Shown: positions 16,641 to 25,643 of the stretch, in pieces
Numbering within the stretch: the first letter of the stretch is position 1
Layout: every line of letters starts with the position of its first letter
NCBI RefSeq assembly: GCF_014161445.1
Contig: NZ_JABBXA010000002.1
Span: 666,351-730,350, forward strand
Reading direction: 5' to 3'
Length of the DNA stretch: 64,000 nt
Origin: Microbispora sp. H13382
GTDB taxonomy: Bacteria > Actinomycetota > Actinomycetes > Streptosporangiales > Streptosporangiaceae
Program-made: the position numbers and the translations under genes
The notes under the pieces: model-generated
Databases searched by the model: none
Seen by the model: the letters and a program-made list of their open reading frames with translations, nothing else
Told to the model about the DNA's origin: nothing

Positions 16641-18446
16641 ATGTTGATGATCCGGCTAGTGGGGCCACCGGCTGTCGAACGGGACGGCGCGGCGGTCCGT
16701 CCCCCCAGAGGCCGTAAGACATGGGCGCTGCTCGCCTACCTGCTGCTGGCCGAGCGTCCACCGAGCCGTAAACGTGTGGCCGAGCTGCTTTTCTGCGACG
16801 CCAACGACCCGTTGGGAGCGCTGCGGTGGACGCTCGCCGAGCTACGCCGGGCTTTCGGCGACGTGATCAGCGGCGATCCCCTTGTCACCCGGCTCGTTGA
16901 CGACGTGAGGGTCGACCTTGACCTGCTCACCGACGAACACGCCGACCCGGCGTCGCTGTTGCTGTTCAACGGTGAGCTCCTCGAAGGTGCCGAGCCTGCG
17001 TCGAGCCCGGAGTTCGATTCGTGGTTGTCGGTGGAGCGGCACCGCGTCTCGGCACTGGTGGAGGGGCGGCTGCGGCAGGTCGCGGTCGGCCTGCTGGCAG
17101 CGGGGCGAGCGGGTGAGGCGATTCCCTACGCCTCGCGCGCCGTGGCGTACAACCCGCTGGAGGAAGGCAACCACGAGTTGCTGGTCCGAACCTTGACGGT
17201 GGCGGGAGATCGAAGCGCGGCCCTGCGCCAGATCGCGGTATGCGAGGACATCCTGCGACGCGAACTCGGAATCGAGGCCTCCCCGGCGCTTCGGGAGGCG
17301 GCGACCGCGGTCCCGGGTTCTCCGATGGCGCTGCCGTTGAGCGGCCGGGCCGCGGCCTCCAGCCAGCTCGACGCCGGCCGGGCCGCCATCGTGGCCGGGG
17401 CGGTCGACGCCGGCCTCCAGTGCCTGCGACGGGCCGTGGCCGAAGCGGCTCGCTGCCGGGATGCCGCCCTGCAGGGGCGTGCGCTGGCAGCCCTGGGAGG
17501 TGCGCTGGTCCACGCGGCGCGGGGCCGAGACGAGGAAGGGACGGTCGTCCTCCAGGAGGCGATACTGCTGGCCACCGGCGCGGGCGACCGCGCCACCGCG
17601 GTGACCGCGCATCGCGAACTGGGCTTCGTCGAGGTCCAGGCGGGTCGGCTGAAGACCGCTGACGCCTGGCTTGCGAAGGCCCAGGCGCTCGCCGAGACCG
17701 ACGAGGAGCTCGCCGCGATCCTCGGGGTTCGTGGCATGAACGCCTCCGACCGCGGTGACTACCCGGCCGCCTTCCAGGCTTTGCGTGAGTCGGTGGAGCG
17801 GGCCACCGGCTGCGGTGACGACCGTCAGCAGGCGTGGTCGTTGTCGATCCTGGCGCGTGCGCACCTTCTGCGCGCTGAGTACAGCCTGGCCACCGCCGCG
17901 CTGACACGCTCCCTGGATTTGGTCCGGCAACAGCGCTGGATGGCGTTCCTTCCCTGGCCGCAGGCCCTGCGCGGCGAAGTCGACACCTGCCTCGGCGACG
18001 TCGGCGGCGCAGCCGATCGGCTCGAACAAGCCTGGGCGCTGGCCTGCCAGGTCAACGACCCGTGCTGGGAGAGCATGGCTGCCCGCGGTCTCGCCGTGCT
18101 CAACGCCGGCAGGGGCGACCACGTAACCGCCACCAAATGGTTCGCCGAGGCGACGTCCCGGTCCACCCGGATGCCCGACCGCTACCAATGGGTGCACGCC
18201 TACGTGCTGGACGCCGCGATCACCGCGGCCCTGGACCACGGCGCGACGGATCGAGCCAGGCGACTGGCCGAGACCCTGGCCTCGCTGGCCGCCCGGTGCG
18301 ACATGCGCGAACTCGTGGTGCGTGCCCACGTCCACCGATACCGGCTCGGCGACCGGACGGCGCTCACAGCCGCCCGACTGCTCGGCGCGGACATCGACAA
18401 TCCCGCGTTGACCCGGCTGCTCGACGATCCCGCGTCGACACGATGA
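16641..18446 (+). CDS. SARP/BTAD-type transcriptional activator with TPR tail
   Basis: 601 residues. The N-terminal 90 have the OmpR-like winged helix of SARP proteins (RLVGPPAVERDG, then GRKTWALLAYLLLAE and LFCDANDPLGALRWTLAELRR). A bacterial transcriptional activation domain of helical repeats follows to about residue 225, ending DILRRELGIEASPALRE. The remaining 370 residues are tetratricopeptide-like helical repeats, probably for protein contacts or ligand sensing. No NB-ARC ATPase motif is seen, unlike AfsR. It likely activates nearby genes. GGAGGG lies 7 bases upstream of the ATG. Confidence 0.85.
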   Translation: MLMIRLVGPPAVERDGAAVRPPRGRKTWALLAYLLLAERPPSRKRVAELLFCDANDPLGALRWTLAELRRAFGDVISGDPLVTRLVDDVRVDLDLLTDEHADPASLLLFNGELLEGAEPASSPEFDSWLSVERHRVSALVEGRLRQVAVGLLAAGRAGEAIPYASRAVAYNPLEEGNHELLVRTLTVAGDRSAALRQIAVCEDILRRELGIEASPALREAATAVPGSPMALPLSGRAAASSQLDAGRAAIVAGAVDAGLQCLRRAVAEAARCRDAALQGRALAALGGALVHAARGRDEEGTVVLQEAILLATGAGDRATAVTAHRELGFVEVQAGRLKTADAWLAKAQALAETDEELAAILGVRGMNASDRGDYPAAFQALRESVERATGCGDDRQQAWSLSILARAHLLRAEYSLATAALTRSLDLVRQQRWMAFLPWPQALRGEVDTCLGDVGGAADRLEQAWALACQVNDPCWESMAARGLAVLNAGRGDHVTATKWFAEATSRSTRMPDRYQWVHAYVLDAAITAALDHGATDRARRLAETLASLAARCDMRELVVRAHVHRYRLGDRTALTAARLLGADIDNPALTRLLDDPASTR

Positions 18447-18563
18447 GGCGGACGACGAGATCGCGAGTCCGGTCCGACGGCGCGGGTGTCACGCCCCATC
18501 AGTTGAAAAGCCCGAGAGGCCGGAGTGCGGCGCGGGCAACGTGAACGAACACGGGAGACGAAC

Positions 18564-19061
18564 ATGAAGGCATCAAGGGGAAGACTCGTCCGGCTTGCCG
18601 CGTCCGCCACGGCGTCGGCACTGAGCCTGGCACTGCTGCCCACGACACAGGCGAGCGCCGCCCAGGCCGGTCGCTGCGAGCTGACGTGGCGCTACCCCAA
18701 GAGCTACTCGAAGGAATACGTGGAACTGACCGTCCGCTGCCTTCCCAACAACGCCGGTGACACCATATGGAAGGTCAACCTCTGGGCGGACGACACGGTC
18801 GGCGACGACCTCATCGTCTCCTACCCGGCCCAGTGTGCATTCCCCGTCCCGTATCCGGTCACGAAGGAGATCAAGTGGACCGTTTACGCGGAGTACTTGG
18901 ACGAAGACCTTCTCGACCGTGACGAGGTGTACCTCGGGGTGTGGTTCAGGAACGCCGGCGGCAACACGTACGGAATCCAGACGAACACGATTGCGGGTTG
19001 GTGGGGTAAAGCCGTCGACACCGGCTTCGGGCCGCCGAAACGGACGACGCTCGGCTGCTAG
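18564..19061 (+). CDS. Secreted hypothetical protein, 165 aa
   Basis: A clear signal peptide (basic start MKASRGRLVRL, hydrophobic core, cleavage near ASAAQA) leads to a beta-rich mature domain of about 130 residues with four cysteines (RCELTW, VRCLPN, AQCAFP, and a C-terminal LGC) likely to form two disulfides. I do not recognise the family. The ATG at 18564 has GGGAGACG just upstream. It follows the SARP-type gene by 117 bases. Confidence 0.75.
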   Translation: MKASRGRLVRLAASATASALSLALLPTTQASAAQAGRCELTWRYPKSYSKEYVELTVRCLPNNAGDTIWKVNLWADDTVGDDLIVSYPAQCAFPVPYPVTKEIKWTVYAEYLDEDLLDRDEVYLGVWFRNAGGNTYGIQTNTIAGWWGKAVDTGFGPPKRTTLGC

Positions 19062-19185
19062 AGGGAGGGTCCCGCGATCTTGCGTACGGGCTCGCGATCA
19101 TCGCCGTGCTTCTACGGGCGGTGGCGGGGAGGGAGTTCGTGGTCGAATCGTTCATCCACCTCCTTCGGCAGAGGAGACGAAGACG

Positions 19186-19782
19186 ATGAACGATCGATCC
19201 CTTGAGGAGACCAGGGAGTTCTTCGCCGCGAAGGCGGCCACCTGGGAGGAGAAGTATCCCGACGACGGCCCGGCCTTCGCCGCCGCGATCGCCGAGATGG
19301 CCCTGCCGGCCGGAGGGCTGGCCCTCGACGCCGGCTGTGGAACGGCCCGCGCCTTCCCCCTGCTGCGGAAAGCGGTCGGGGCGGCAGGGCGCGTGGTGGG
19401 CGTCGACGTCACCCCGGAGATGATCCTGTCGGCCCGCGAACGGGGGCGGGGCGACCACGGCCGGCTGCTGGTCGCCGACGTCGGGCGGCTTCCGCTCCGC
19501 GACGGCGTGGCCGACGGCGTGCTGGCGTCCGGGCTGATCTCCCATGTCCTCCAGCCGGTCACCGTGCTGTCCGAGCTGGCCCGGGTGACCCGGCCCGGCG
19601 GAAGGCTGGCGCTGTTCCACCCCGTGGGCCGGGCGGTGCTCGCGGCGCGGCGCGGCCGCGCCCTGACCGCCGGCGACGTACGGGCCCAGCACAACCTCCG
19701 TCCCCTGTTGGACACCGCCGGGTGGACCCTGGTCGACTACCACGACACCGATGAGCGTTATCTTGCGCTTGCTCGCAGATGA
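19186..19782 (+). CDS. SAM-dependent methyltransferase, short form
   Basis: 198 residues containing the methyltransferase core: ALDAGCGTARAFPLLRKAVG for motif I, VVGVDVTPEMI for the acidic loop, a DVGRLPLRDGVADGVLAS motif II region and RVTRPGGRLALFHP. The family includes UbiE-like small-molecule methyltransferases. The start at 19186 is set by GAGGAGACGA just upstream. The end is short after the core, so it may lack the usual substrate cap. Confidence 0.85.
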   Translation: MNDRSLEETREFFAAKAATWEEKYPDDGPAFAAAIAEMALPAGGLALDAGCGTARAFPLLRKAVGAAGRVVGVDVTPEMILSARERGRGDHGRLLVADVGRLPLRDGVADGVLASGLISHVLQPVTVLSELARVTRPGGRLALFHPVGRAVLAARRGRALTAGDVRAQHNLRPLLDTAGWTLVDYHDTDERYLALARR

Positions 19783-19826
19783 GAGATGGAAACGGACTAT
19801 GGCAGTGCTTTTGCGAGCAAACAAAG

Positions 19827-19843
19827 GTCGCCAGGTTGGCGAC
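19827..19843. promoter_or_regulatory. Palindrome ahead of the molybdate regulator gene
   Basis: GTCGCCA-GGT-TGGCGAC is a perfect 7+7 inverted repeat with a 3-base centre, 26 bases before the regulator ATG. It is a candidate operator for the helix-turn-helix/TOBE protein it precedes or for another Mo-dependent control. Confidence 0.5.
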
Positions 19844-19869
19844 TGCGGCGTAAGGTGGTGCCGGTGACG

Positions 19870-20274
19870 ATGTTCCGGATCAGCGAAGCCGCCGCGGTGC
19901 TCGGGGTCAGCGCCGACACCGTACGGCGTCTCGTCGACGGAGGGCGGCTCGCCGCGCACCGCGACGAGAACGGCCACCGCCTGATCGCCGGCACCGACCT
20001 CGCCGCGTTCGCCCGGGCGCAGACCGAGGCGGACGAGCGCACCGGGGTCTCCTCGGCGCGCAACCGCCTACGCGGGATCGTGACCGAGGTGATCAGGGAC
20101 GCGGTGATGGCCCAGGTGGAGATCGCCGCCGGGCCGTTCCGCGTGGTCTCGCTGATGAGCCGTCAGGCGGCCGACGAGCTCGGCCTGGAGCCGGGGGTGA
20201 TGGCGGTGGCCGTCGTCAAGTCCACCAACGTCGTCGTCGAGATCCCCGGCCACGCGCGCGTCGCGAGTCAGTAG
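19870..20274 (+). CDS. Helix-turn-helix/TOBE molybdate-binding regulator
   Basis: 134 residues. Residues 1-50 form an excisionase/MerR-like helix-turn-helix (FRISEAAAVLGVSADTVRRLVDGGRL, then DENGHRLIAG). Residues 65-130 form a single TOBE/Mop domain (SARNRLRGIVTEVIRDAVMA, then SLMSRQAADELGL and AVAVVKSTNVVVEIP), the fold that binds molybdate or tungstate. Placement directly before modABC with an 8-base gap indicates that it senses oxyanion levels for this operon. ATG at 19870 is taken; GTGs at 19858 and 19864 are alternatives nearer to AAGG. In family terms it is a short ModE analogue. Confidence 0.88.
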   Translation: MFRISEAAAVLGVSADTVRRLVDGGRLAAHRDENGHRLIAGTDLAAFARAQTEADERTGVSSARNRLRGIVTEVIRDAVMAQVEIAAGPFRVVSLMSRQAADELGLEPGVMAVAVVKSTNVVVEIPGHARVASQ

Positions 20275-20282
20275 AAGGAGCT

Positions 20283-21062
20283 GTGGTGCTCACACGTCTG
20301 TCCCTGGCCGCAGTCCTCGCCTCGGTGTTATGCCTGACGGCCTGCGGCTCCTCCTCGGGTACGGCCGCTCCCGCGTCCGCAGGTGGGGGTTCGCCCTCGC
20401 TGACGGTGTTCGCCGCGGCGTCCCTGACCGAGACGTTCACCGAGCTGGGCAGGCAGTTCGAGAGCACCCACTCCGGCACGAAGGTCACCTTCAACTTCGG
20501 CTCCAGCGCGACGCTGGCACAACAGGTCACGCAGGGCGCTCCCGCCGACATCTTCGCCGCCGCGAGCCCGGCCACGATGAAGACGGTCACCGACGCCGGG
20601 CTGGCCTCCGCGCCCACCGTGTTCGTCAGGAACACGCTCCAGATCGCCGTCCCCGAGGACAATCCGGCCAAGGTCGCGTCGCTCGAGGACCTGACCGACC
20701 CGAAGGTCAAGGTCGCCCTGTGCGCCGAGCAGGTGCCCTGCGGCGCCGCGGCGGTCAAGGCCCTCGACGCGGCCGGCGTCAAGGTCACCCCCGTCACCCT
20801 GGAGCAGGACGTCAAGGCGACGCTCACCAAGGTCAGGCTCGGTGAGGTCGACGCGGCGCTCGTCTACCGCACCGACGTGATCGCCTCCGGTGGGAAGGTC
20901 AGGGGCATCGACTTCCCCGAGGCCGGTCAAGCGGTCAACGACTACCCGATCGCGGCGCTCACCAAGGCGCCCGCACCCGACCTGGCCAGGCAGTTCGTCG
21001 ATCTCGTGCTGTCGCAGCAGGGCAGGGACGTGCTGACCAAGGCCGGTTTCCAGGCGCCGTGA
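20283..21062 (+). CDS. modA: Molybdate ABC transporter substrate-binding lipoprotein
   Basis: 259 residues with a lipoprotein signal ending LCLTACGSSS, so the mature protein is membrane-anchored. The ModA fold is shown by LTVFAAASLTETFTELG, FNFGSSATLAQQVTQGAPADIFAAAS, and the conserved hinge and VDAALVYRTD segment. It captures molybdate or tungstate for ModBC. Double GTG codons begin the frame, with AAGGAG four bases upstream. The stop overlaps the modB start by four bases. Confidence 0.95.
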   Translation: MVLTRLSLAAVLASVLCLTACGSSSGTAAPASAGGGSPSLTVFAAASLTETFTELGRQFESTHSGTKVTFNFGSSATLAQQVTQGAPADIFAAASPATMKTVTDAGLASAPTVFVRNTLQIAVPEDNPAKVASLEDLTDPKVKVALCAEQVPCGAAAVKALDAAGVKVTPVTLEQDVKATLTKVRLGEVDAALVYRTDVIASGGKVRGIDFPEAGQAVNDYPIAALTKAPAPDLARQFVDLVLSQQGRDVLTKAGFQAP

Positions 21063-21868
21063 CCGGGCCCGTACGAGTGCGGGGCCCACGGGCGCGCATG
21101 CCGTGGCCGCTTCTGGTGCCCGCGCTCGTGGGCCTGGCCTTCCTGGTCCTCCCTCTGGCCGGGCTGCTGGCCCGCGCCCCCTGGCAGTCCCTGCCCCAGC
21201 GGCTGGCCGAGCCGCTGGTGCTGGAGGCTCTGCGGCTCTCCCTGGTGACCGCGACCATCGCGACCGCGGTCTGCCTGCTGCTCGGCGTGCCGCTGGCCTG
21301 GCTGCTGGCCCGTACGACCCTGCCGGGCAGGCGCGTGCTGCGGGCCCTGGTCACCGTGCCGCTCGTCCTGCCACCGGTCGTCGGCGGCGTCGCGTTGCTG
21401 CTGGTGCTCGGCCGCCGCGGGCTCGCCGGGCAGTGGCTGTACGACGCCTTCGGCGTCTCCCTGCCCTTCACCACCACGGGAGTCGTCGTCGCCGAGGCGT
21501 TCGTCGCCATGCCGTTCCTCGTCATCGCCGTGGAAGGGGCGCTGCGCGCGGCCGACCAGCGCTACGAGGAGGCCGCCGCGACCCTGGGAGCCTCCCGCTG
21601 GACGGTCTTCCGCCGCGTCACCCTGCCCATGGTCGCCCCCGGCGTGCTGGCGGGGGCCGTCCTGTGCTGGGCCCGCGCACTCGGCGAGTTCGGCGCGACC
21701 ATCACCTTCGCCGGCAACTTCCCCGGCCGGACGCAGACCATGCCGCTGGCCGTCTACCTGGCGCTGGAGACCGATCCGGACGCCGCCATCGTGCTCAGCC
21801 TGGTGCTGCTCGCGGTCTCGGTGATCGTGCTGGCCGGGCTGCGCGACCGTTGGACAGGTACGGCATGA
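21059..21868 (+). CDS. modB: Molybdate ABC transporter permease
   Basis: 269 residues, five to six membrane helices, and the ABC permease EAA loop (EEAAATLGASRWTVFRRVTLPM near residues 170-192), which docks on ModC. The GTG start sits inside the modA stop (GTGA overlap), indicating translational coupling. Sequence features such as GEFGATITFAGNFPGRTQTMPLA are those of ModB/CysT-type permeases. Confidence 0.95.
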   Translation: MTGPVRVRGPRARMPWPLLVPALVGLAFLVLPLAGLLARAPWQSLPQRLAEPLVLEALRLSLVTATIATAVCLLLGVPLAWLLARTTLPGRRVLRALVTVPLVLPPVVGGVALLLVLGRRGLAGQWLYDAFGVSLPFTTTGVVVAEAFVAMPFLVIAVEGALRAADQRYEEAAATLGASRWTVFRRVTLPMVAPGVLAGAVLCWARALGEFGATITFAGNFPGRTQTMPLAVYLALETDPDAAIVLSLVLLAVSVIVLAGLRDRWTGTA

Positions 21869-22896
21869 GTCTGCACGCCCACCTTGTCGTCGAGCGTCCC
21901 GGCTTCCGCCTGGACGTCGAACTGCGGGCGGCGGCGGGCGAAGTGGTCGCGCTGCTCGGCCCCAACGGCGCGGGCAAGACGACCGCGCTGCGCGGCCTCG
22001 CCGGGCTCACCCCCCTGAACGGCGGACGCGTCGAACTGGACGGCGCGCAGGTGCACCGGCTGCCGCCGGAACGCCGCCGGATCGGCGTCGTCTTCCAGGA
22101 CTACCTGCTGTTCCCGCACCTGTCCGCCCTCGACAACGTCGCCTTCGGGCCGCGGTGCCAGGGTCTCCGCAGGGCCGCCGCCCGCCGCGTCGCCGCCGAC
22201 CTGCTCGACCGTGTCGGCCTCGCCGGCCACGCCCACGCCCGGCCCGCGCACCTGTCCGGAGGGCAGGCGCAGCGCGTCGCACTCGCCCGCGCGCTGGCCG
22301 TACGGCCCCGACTGCTGCTGCTGGACGAGCCGCTGGCCGCCCTCGACGCCCACACCCGTCTGGAGATCCGCGCCGAACTCCGCCGTCACCTGGCCGCCTT
22401 CGACGGCGCGACCGTCCTGGTCACCCACGACCCGCTCGACGCGATGGTCCTGGCCCACCGGCTCGTGGTCGTCGAGAACGGCGCCGTCGTGCAGACCGGC
22501 ACCCCGGGCGAGATCGCCCGCCATCCGCGTACGGACTACGTCGCCCGCCTCGTCGGGCTCAACCTCTACCGGGGCGAGGCCGACGGAAACCACGTCGCCG
22601 TGGGCGAGGTGCGCTTCAGCAGCGCCGAACGCCTGGCCGGGCCCGCTTTCGTCGCCTTCCCGCCGTCCGCGGTCGCCCTCTACCGGACCCGTCCCGACGG
22701 CAGCCCCCGCAACCTGTGGAAGGCCACCATCGACGGCATCGAACGGCACGGCGACAACGTCCGCGTCCACCTCCACGGGCCGATCGCGCTGGCCGCCGAC
22801 GTCACCCCGTCGGCCGCCGCCGACCTCGATCTCACCCCCGGCCAGGAGGTCTGGGCCGCGGTCAAGGCCACAGAGACCCACGTCTACCCGGCCTGA
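21865..22896 (+). CDS. modC: Molybdate ABC transporter ATP-binding protein
   Basis: 343 residues. The ATPase domain has Walker A GPNGAGKTT (about 33-41), the Q-loop VVFQDYLLFP, signature LSGGQAQRVALARAL, Walker B LLLLDEPLAALD, and the switch histidine in LVTHDP. The C-terminal 100 residues contain a TOBE-like beta domain that binds oxyanion or regulates. The ATG overlaps the modB stop (ATGA). This completes the transporter operon. An inverted repeat lies 11 bases after the stop. Confidence 0.95.
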   Translation: MSLHAHLVVERPGFRLDVELRAAAGEVVALLGPNGAGKTTALRGLAGLTPLNGGRVELDGAQVHRLPPERRRIGVVFQDYLLFPHLSALDNVAFGPRCQGLRRAAARRVAADLLDRVGLAGHAHARPAHLSGGQAQRVALARALAVRPRLLLLDEPLAALDAHTRLEIRAELRRHLAAFDGATVLVTHDPLDAMVLAHRLVVVENGAVVQTGTPGEIARHPRTDYVARLVGLNLYRGEADGNHVAVGEVRFSSAERLAGPAFVAFPPSAVALYRTRPDGSPRNLWKATIDGIERHGDNVRVHLHGPIALAADVTPSAAADLDLTPGQEVWAAVKATETHVYPA

Positions 22897-22907
22897 GCCG
22901 GCTCCGC

Positions 22908-22932
22908 CCTTGCCTTGACGCCTGCGGCAAGG
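22908..22932. promoter_or_regulatory. Inverted repeat at the modC / oxidoreductase junction
   Basis: CCTTGCC and GGCAAGG form a 7-bp stem with an 11-base loop that contains TTGACG. A TAGCGT element follows 15 bases after the TTGACG. The stretch could be the promoter of the LLM oxidoreductase gene overlaid on a stem that ends mod transcription. Confidence 0.45.
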
Positions 22933-22970
22933 TTCTAGCGTGATCGCGAACACCGGCCCGAGGAGCCTCG

Positions 22971-23831
22971 ATGAAATTCGCGATCGCCTGTTCCACCGCC
23001 GGCGGGCTCGACCCCGACAGGCTCGTGACCTATGCCCGCCATGCCGAGGACTGCGGCTTCGAGGGGCTGTACCTGCCGGAGCACATCGTGCTGTATCCCG
23101 GCGCCGCGATCGGCTCCTTCGAGATCCCGCCGACGCTGCCCTATCCCGATCCGCTCGACTGCCTGAACTTCGTCGCGGCGGCCACGCGACGCCTCCTGCT
23201 CGGCTCGGCCGTGCTGCTGCTGCCGTACCACCACCCGGTGGTCCTGGCCAAGCGCCTGGCGACCATCGACGTGCTGTCCAAGGGACGGATGCGGCTGCTG
23301 ACCGTGGGGCTGGGCACCCTGCCCGGCGAGGCCGAGGCGGCGGGGGTCGACTTCGGCACCCGCGGACGCCGTGCCGACGAGGCCATCGACGTGCTGCGGC
23401 TGCTGTGGGAGGGGGACGAGAAAGGCGTCAGCTTCAGCGGCGAGTTCTTCGGCTTCGACGACGTGTGCAGCTATCCCAAGCCCTATGACGTCACCCATTT
23501 GCCGATCCACGTGGGCGGATCGAGCCGGGCCGCCGCGCGCCGCGCCGGGCGGCGCGGCGACGGCTACTTCCCCGGCGGCGCGCTCACGCCGGAGGAACGC
23601 GCCGTCCAGTGGGAACTGGCCCGGACGGCGGCCGCCGAGGCCGGTCGCGATCCCGATGCGCTGGAGTACACGCGCTGGGGGTCGATCGACATGTCCCCGG
23701 AACGCGTCGAGACGTACGCCGCGCAGGGCGTGACCCGCATCGTCGTCAGCCCCTCTGCCACGGAACCGGAGCGGCAGCGGGATGAGATGTCCGCGTTCGC
23801 CCAGCGGTTCGGCCTACCACGTACGGCCTGA
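22971..23831 (+). CDS. LLM-class (F420- or flavin-dependent) oxidoreductase
   Basis: 286 residues of luciferase-like TIM-barrel fold: FAIACSTAGGLDPDRLVTYA at the N-terminus, the strand LLLGSAVLLLPYHHPVVLAKRLATIDVLS, GRMRLLTVGLG, and HVGGSSRAAARRAGRRGDG. These suit the F420-dependent LLM group common in actinobacteria. The substrate is unknown. GAGGAG lies five bases before the ATG. A potential TTGACG/TAGCGT promoter precedes it. Confidence 0.9.
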   Translation: MKFAIACSTAGGLDPDRLVTYARHAEDCGFEGLYLPEHIVLYPGAAIGSFEIPPTLPYPDPLDCLNFVAAATRRLLLGSAVLLLPYHHPVVLAKRLATIDVLSKGRMRLLTVGLGTLPGEAEAAGVDFGTRGRRADEAIDVLRLLWEGDEKGVSFSGEFFGFDDVCSYPKPYDVTHLPIHVGGSSRAAARRAGRRGDGYFPGGALTPEERAVQWELARTAAAEAGRDPDALEYTRWGSIDMSPERVETYAAQGVTRIVVSPSATEPERQRDEMSAFAQRFGLPRTA

Positions 23832-23893
23832 AGGGGGAGAGGCCGGTCACGCGTGCGCGTGGTCGCGTCGTGTGCCCGGCTTCTGCCCCTCGA

Positions 23894-24943
23894 TCAGGAA
23901 CCGCGGAGACGACCGACGAGCTGGTTGCGGCTGCGCACGCCGACCTTCGCGAAGATCGATTTGAGGTAGTCCTGAACGGTGTAGGCCGACAGATGCAACC
24001 GATCGGCGATCTCGGCGGTGGAGCGGCCGGTGAGGACCTCCTCGCACACCTCTCGCTCCCGCGGGGTCAGGGCGTAGGAGGTCAGTACGATGCCGATCAC
24101 CTCGTCGGCGGCCACCGGTTCGACGGTGATGAGCACCCGTTCGGCCGGCGAGTCCAGGGCCATCAACCGCGCGGCGCGGAGCGCGACCCAGGTTCCCGAG
24201 ATGTCACGCATGCGGGCGTACGCCGTGCCCGTAGGGGAACCGGGCAGCGTGGCGGCCACCGCGTGCAGTGCGACGTCGAGCCAGCCGGGGCGTGTCGCCT
24301 GCCAGGTCTCCAGCCATTCGAGGGCGGCGGGCGTGGCGCCCTTGAACTCGCCGCCGGCACCGAGCACGATCACGACCGGCCCGCCGGAGCCCGCACTGGT
24401 GCCGGGCATCCTGCTCCTGTTCGCCGTCCGCAGCGCTATGCCAATGAGCGGAGCGGCCGAGGCCAGGAAGTCCGCCTCGGCCGTGGAGAAGTCGGGTCCG
24501 TCAGGGCCGCGCATCAGGCCGGCGACCCCCCAGCAGGCACCGTCGCTGACGAAGGACGCGCGCAGATCGAAGGCCACCCCGATGGACTTGTAGAGCTCGT
24601 TGAAACGCCGACTGCGCATGACCTCGCCGAACGGCAGGTCGGAGAGCCGGGAGACGGTGACCTGGCTTCGCGCCAGGTCGGCGAAGCTGTTTCCGTCAGA
24701 AGGACCGTACTCGATCTCGGCGAACAGCGCCTCCTGCTGTCTGGAGGGGTTGAGGTCGACCGTCACAGAACCGGTGGGGAGCATGGTCTGGGGGTCCACA
24801 GCCGCCCAGCAGGTGGCGTCGTACGGCACGACCCTGCCGACCACGTCGACCGCCTCCTGCTGGACGTCGGCTGGGCTCAGGCCGGTCGCCGCGAGGGCGG
24901 ACAAGGCGCGCCTGGCCTCGTGGGCCCGTGCCTGGTTCACCAT
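23894..24943 (-). CDS. LuxR-family regulator with GAF-like domain
   Basis: 349 residues. Residues about 20-185 resemble a GAF sensor domain (VVPYDATCWAAVDPQT, then LRASFVSDGACWGVAGLMR). Residues 285-345 form a LuxR helix-turn-helix (LTPREREVCEEVLTGRSTAEIADRLHLSAYTVQDYLKSIFAKVGV). No receiver domain is present, so a small ligand rather than phosphorylation is the likely input. It is divergent from the cupin gene at 25118 and separated from it by 174 bases, so it may control the cupin-SARP-cupin run. Confidence 0.88.
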   Translation of the reverse strand: MVNQARAHEARRALSALAATGLSPADVQQEAVDVVGRVVPYDATCWAAVDPQTMLPTGSVTVDLNPSRQQEALFAEIEYGPSDGNSFADLARSQVTVSRLSDLPFGEVMRSRRFNELYKSIGVAFDLRASFVSDGACWGVAGLMRGPDGPDFSTAEADFLASAAPLIGIALRTANRSRMPGTSAGSGGPVVIVLGAGGEFKGATPAALEWLETWQATRPGWLDVALHAVAATLPGSPTGTAYARMRDISGTWVALRAARLMALDSPAERVLITVEPVAADEVIGIVLTSYALTPREREVCEEVLTGRSTAEIADRLHLSAYTVQDYLKSIFAKVGVRSRNQLVGRLRGS

Positions 24944-25117
24944 GGTCCCAAGTATCGAAGAGTCCGCCGCCGGCCACCATCCCAGATTCCTGGGGGTGCC
25001 GGCCGGGCGAGATCACCCTTCGCGTGGGATGGAGCGCAACCGCACCTGGTTCTTAACGTGAGAGCGCAATGCGGTAGCAGCAGGGACCGCAACCCCAATG
25101 CCACGGAAGGAGATTCG

Positions 25118-25579
25118 ATGTCCCAGCAGGTTCACCACAGCCTTGCCGGCGAGGGCAGGGAGCTGTTCACGGTCGACAGCACCGCGACGGTGAAGGTCGG
25201 CGCGGAGCACACCGATGGTGAGTACGAGTTGTTCGAGATCGACGGCGAGCGAGGTAGCTTCGTCCCGCCGCACCGGCACCCCTGGCCCGAGTCGTACTAC
25301 ATGCTGCACGGCAGGATGTCGGTTCAGGTGGGCTCCAAGCGGTACGAGATAGGCCCCGGCGAGTCGATCACGGTCCCCACCGGTGCCGTGCACACCATCG
25401 AGGTGCGCAGCAAGGCCGCGAAGTTCCTGGCTTTCAGCCTGACCGACGGCACCGGAAAGCTCTTCGCCGACCTCGACGCGAACGTTCCCCCTGGGCGCGC
25501 GATGGAGGAACTGGCTCCGCTCATCACCGAGATCGCTGAGCGGAACCGGACCACCTTCATCGGCCGTCCCGCGCAATAG
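25118..25579 (+). CDS. Cupin-domain protein
   Basis: 153 residues with one cupin beta-barrel. Motif 1 reads PPHRHPWPESYYMLHGRMSVQVG (about 48-70), with two histidines and a glutamate as metal ligands; motif 2 reads PGESITVPTGAVHTIEV. It may be a small dioxygenase, isomerase or ligand-binding protein; nothing points to a specific substrate. AAGGAGA precedes the ATG by 5 bases. A SARP-type gene follows 64 bases later. Confidence 0.88.
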   Translation: MSQQVHHSLAGEGRELFTVDSTATVKVGAEHTDGEYELFEIDGERGSFVPPHRHPWPESYYMLHGRMSVQVGSKRYEIGPGESITVPTGAVHTIEVRSKAAKFLAFSLTDGTGKLFADLDANVPPGRAMEELAPLITEIAERNRTTFIGRPAQ

Positions 25580-25643
25580 CCCTCTCATTCAGGCCGGCCG
25601 AGGAGGCCCCGGCCAGGGGCTTCCGTCATTCATGGAGGACATC

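Noticed and set aside
23870-25117. In-frame extension upstream of the cupin gene
   Set aside because: It is the antisense of the LuxR gene; the true start at 25118 has a strong ribosome site.
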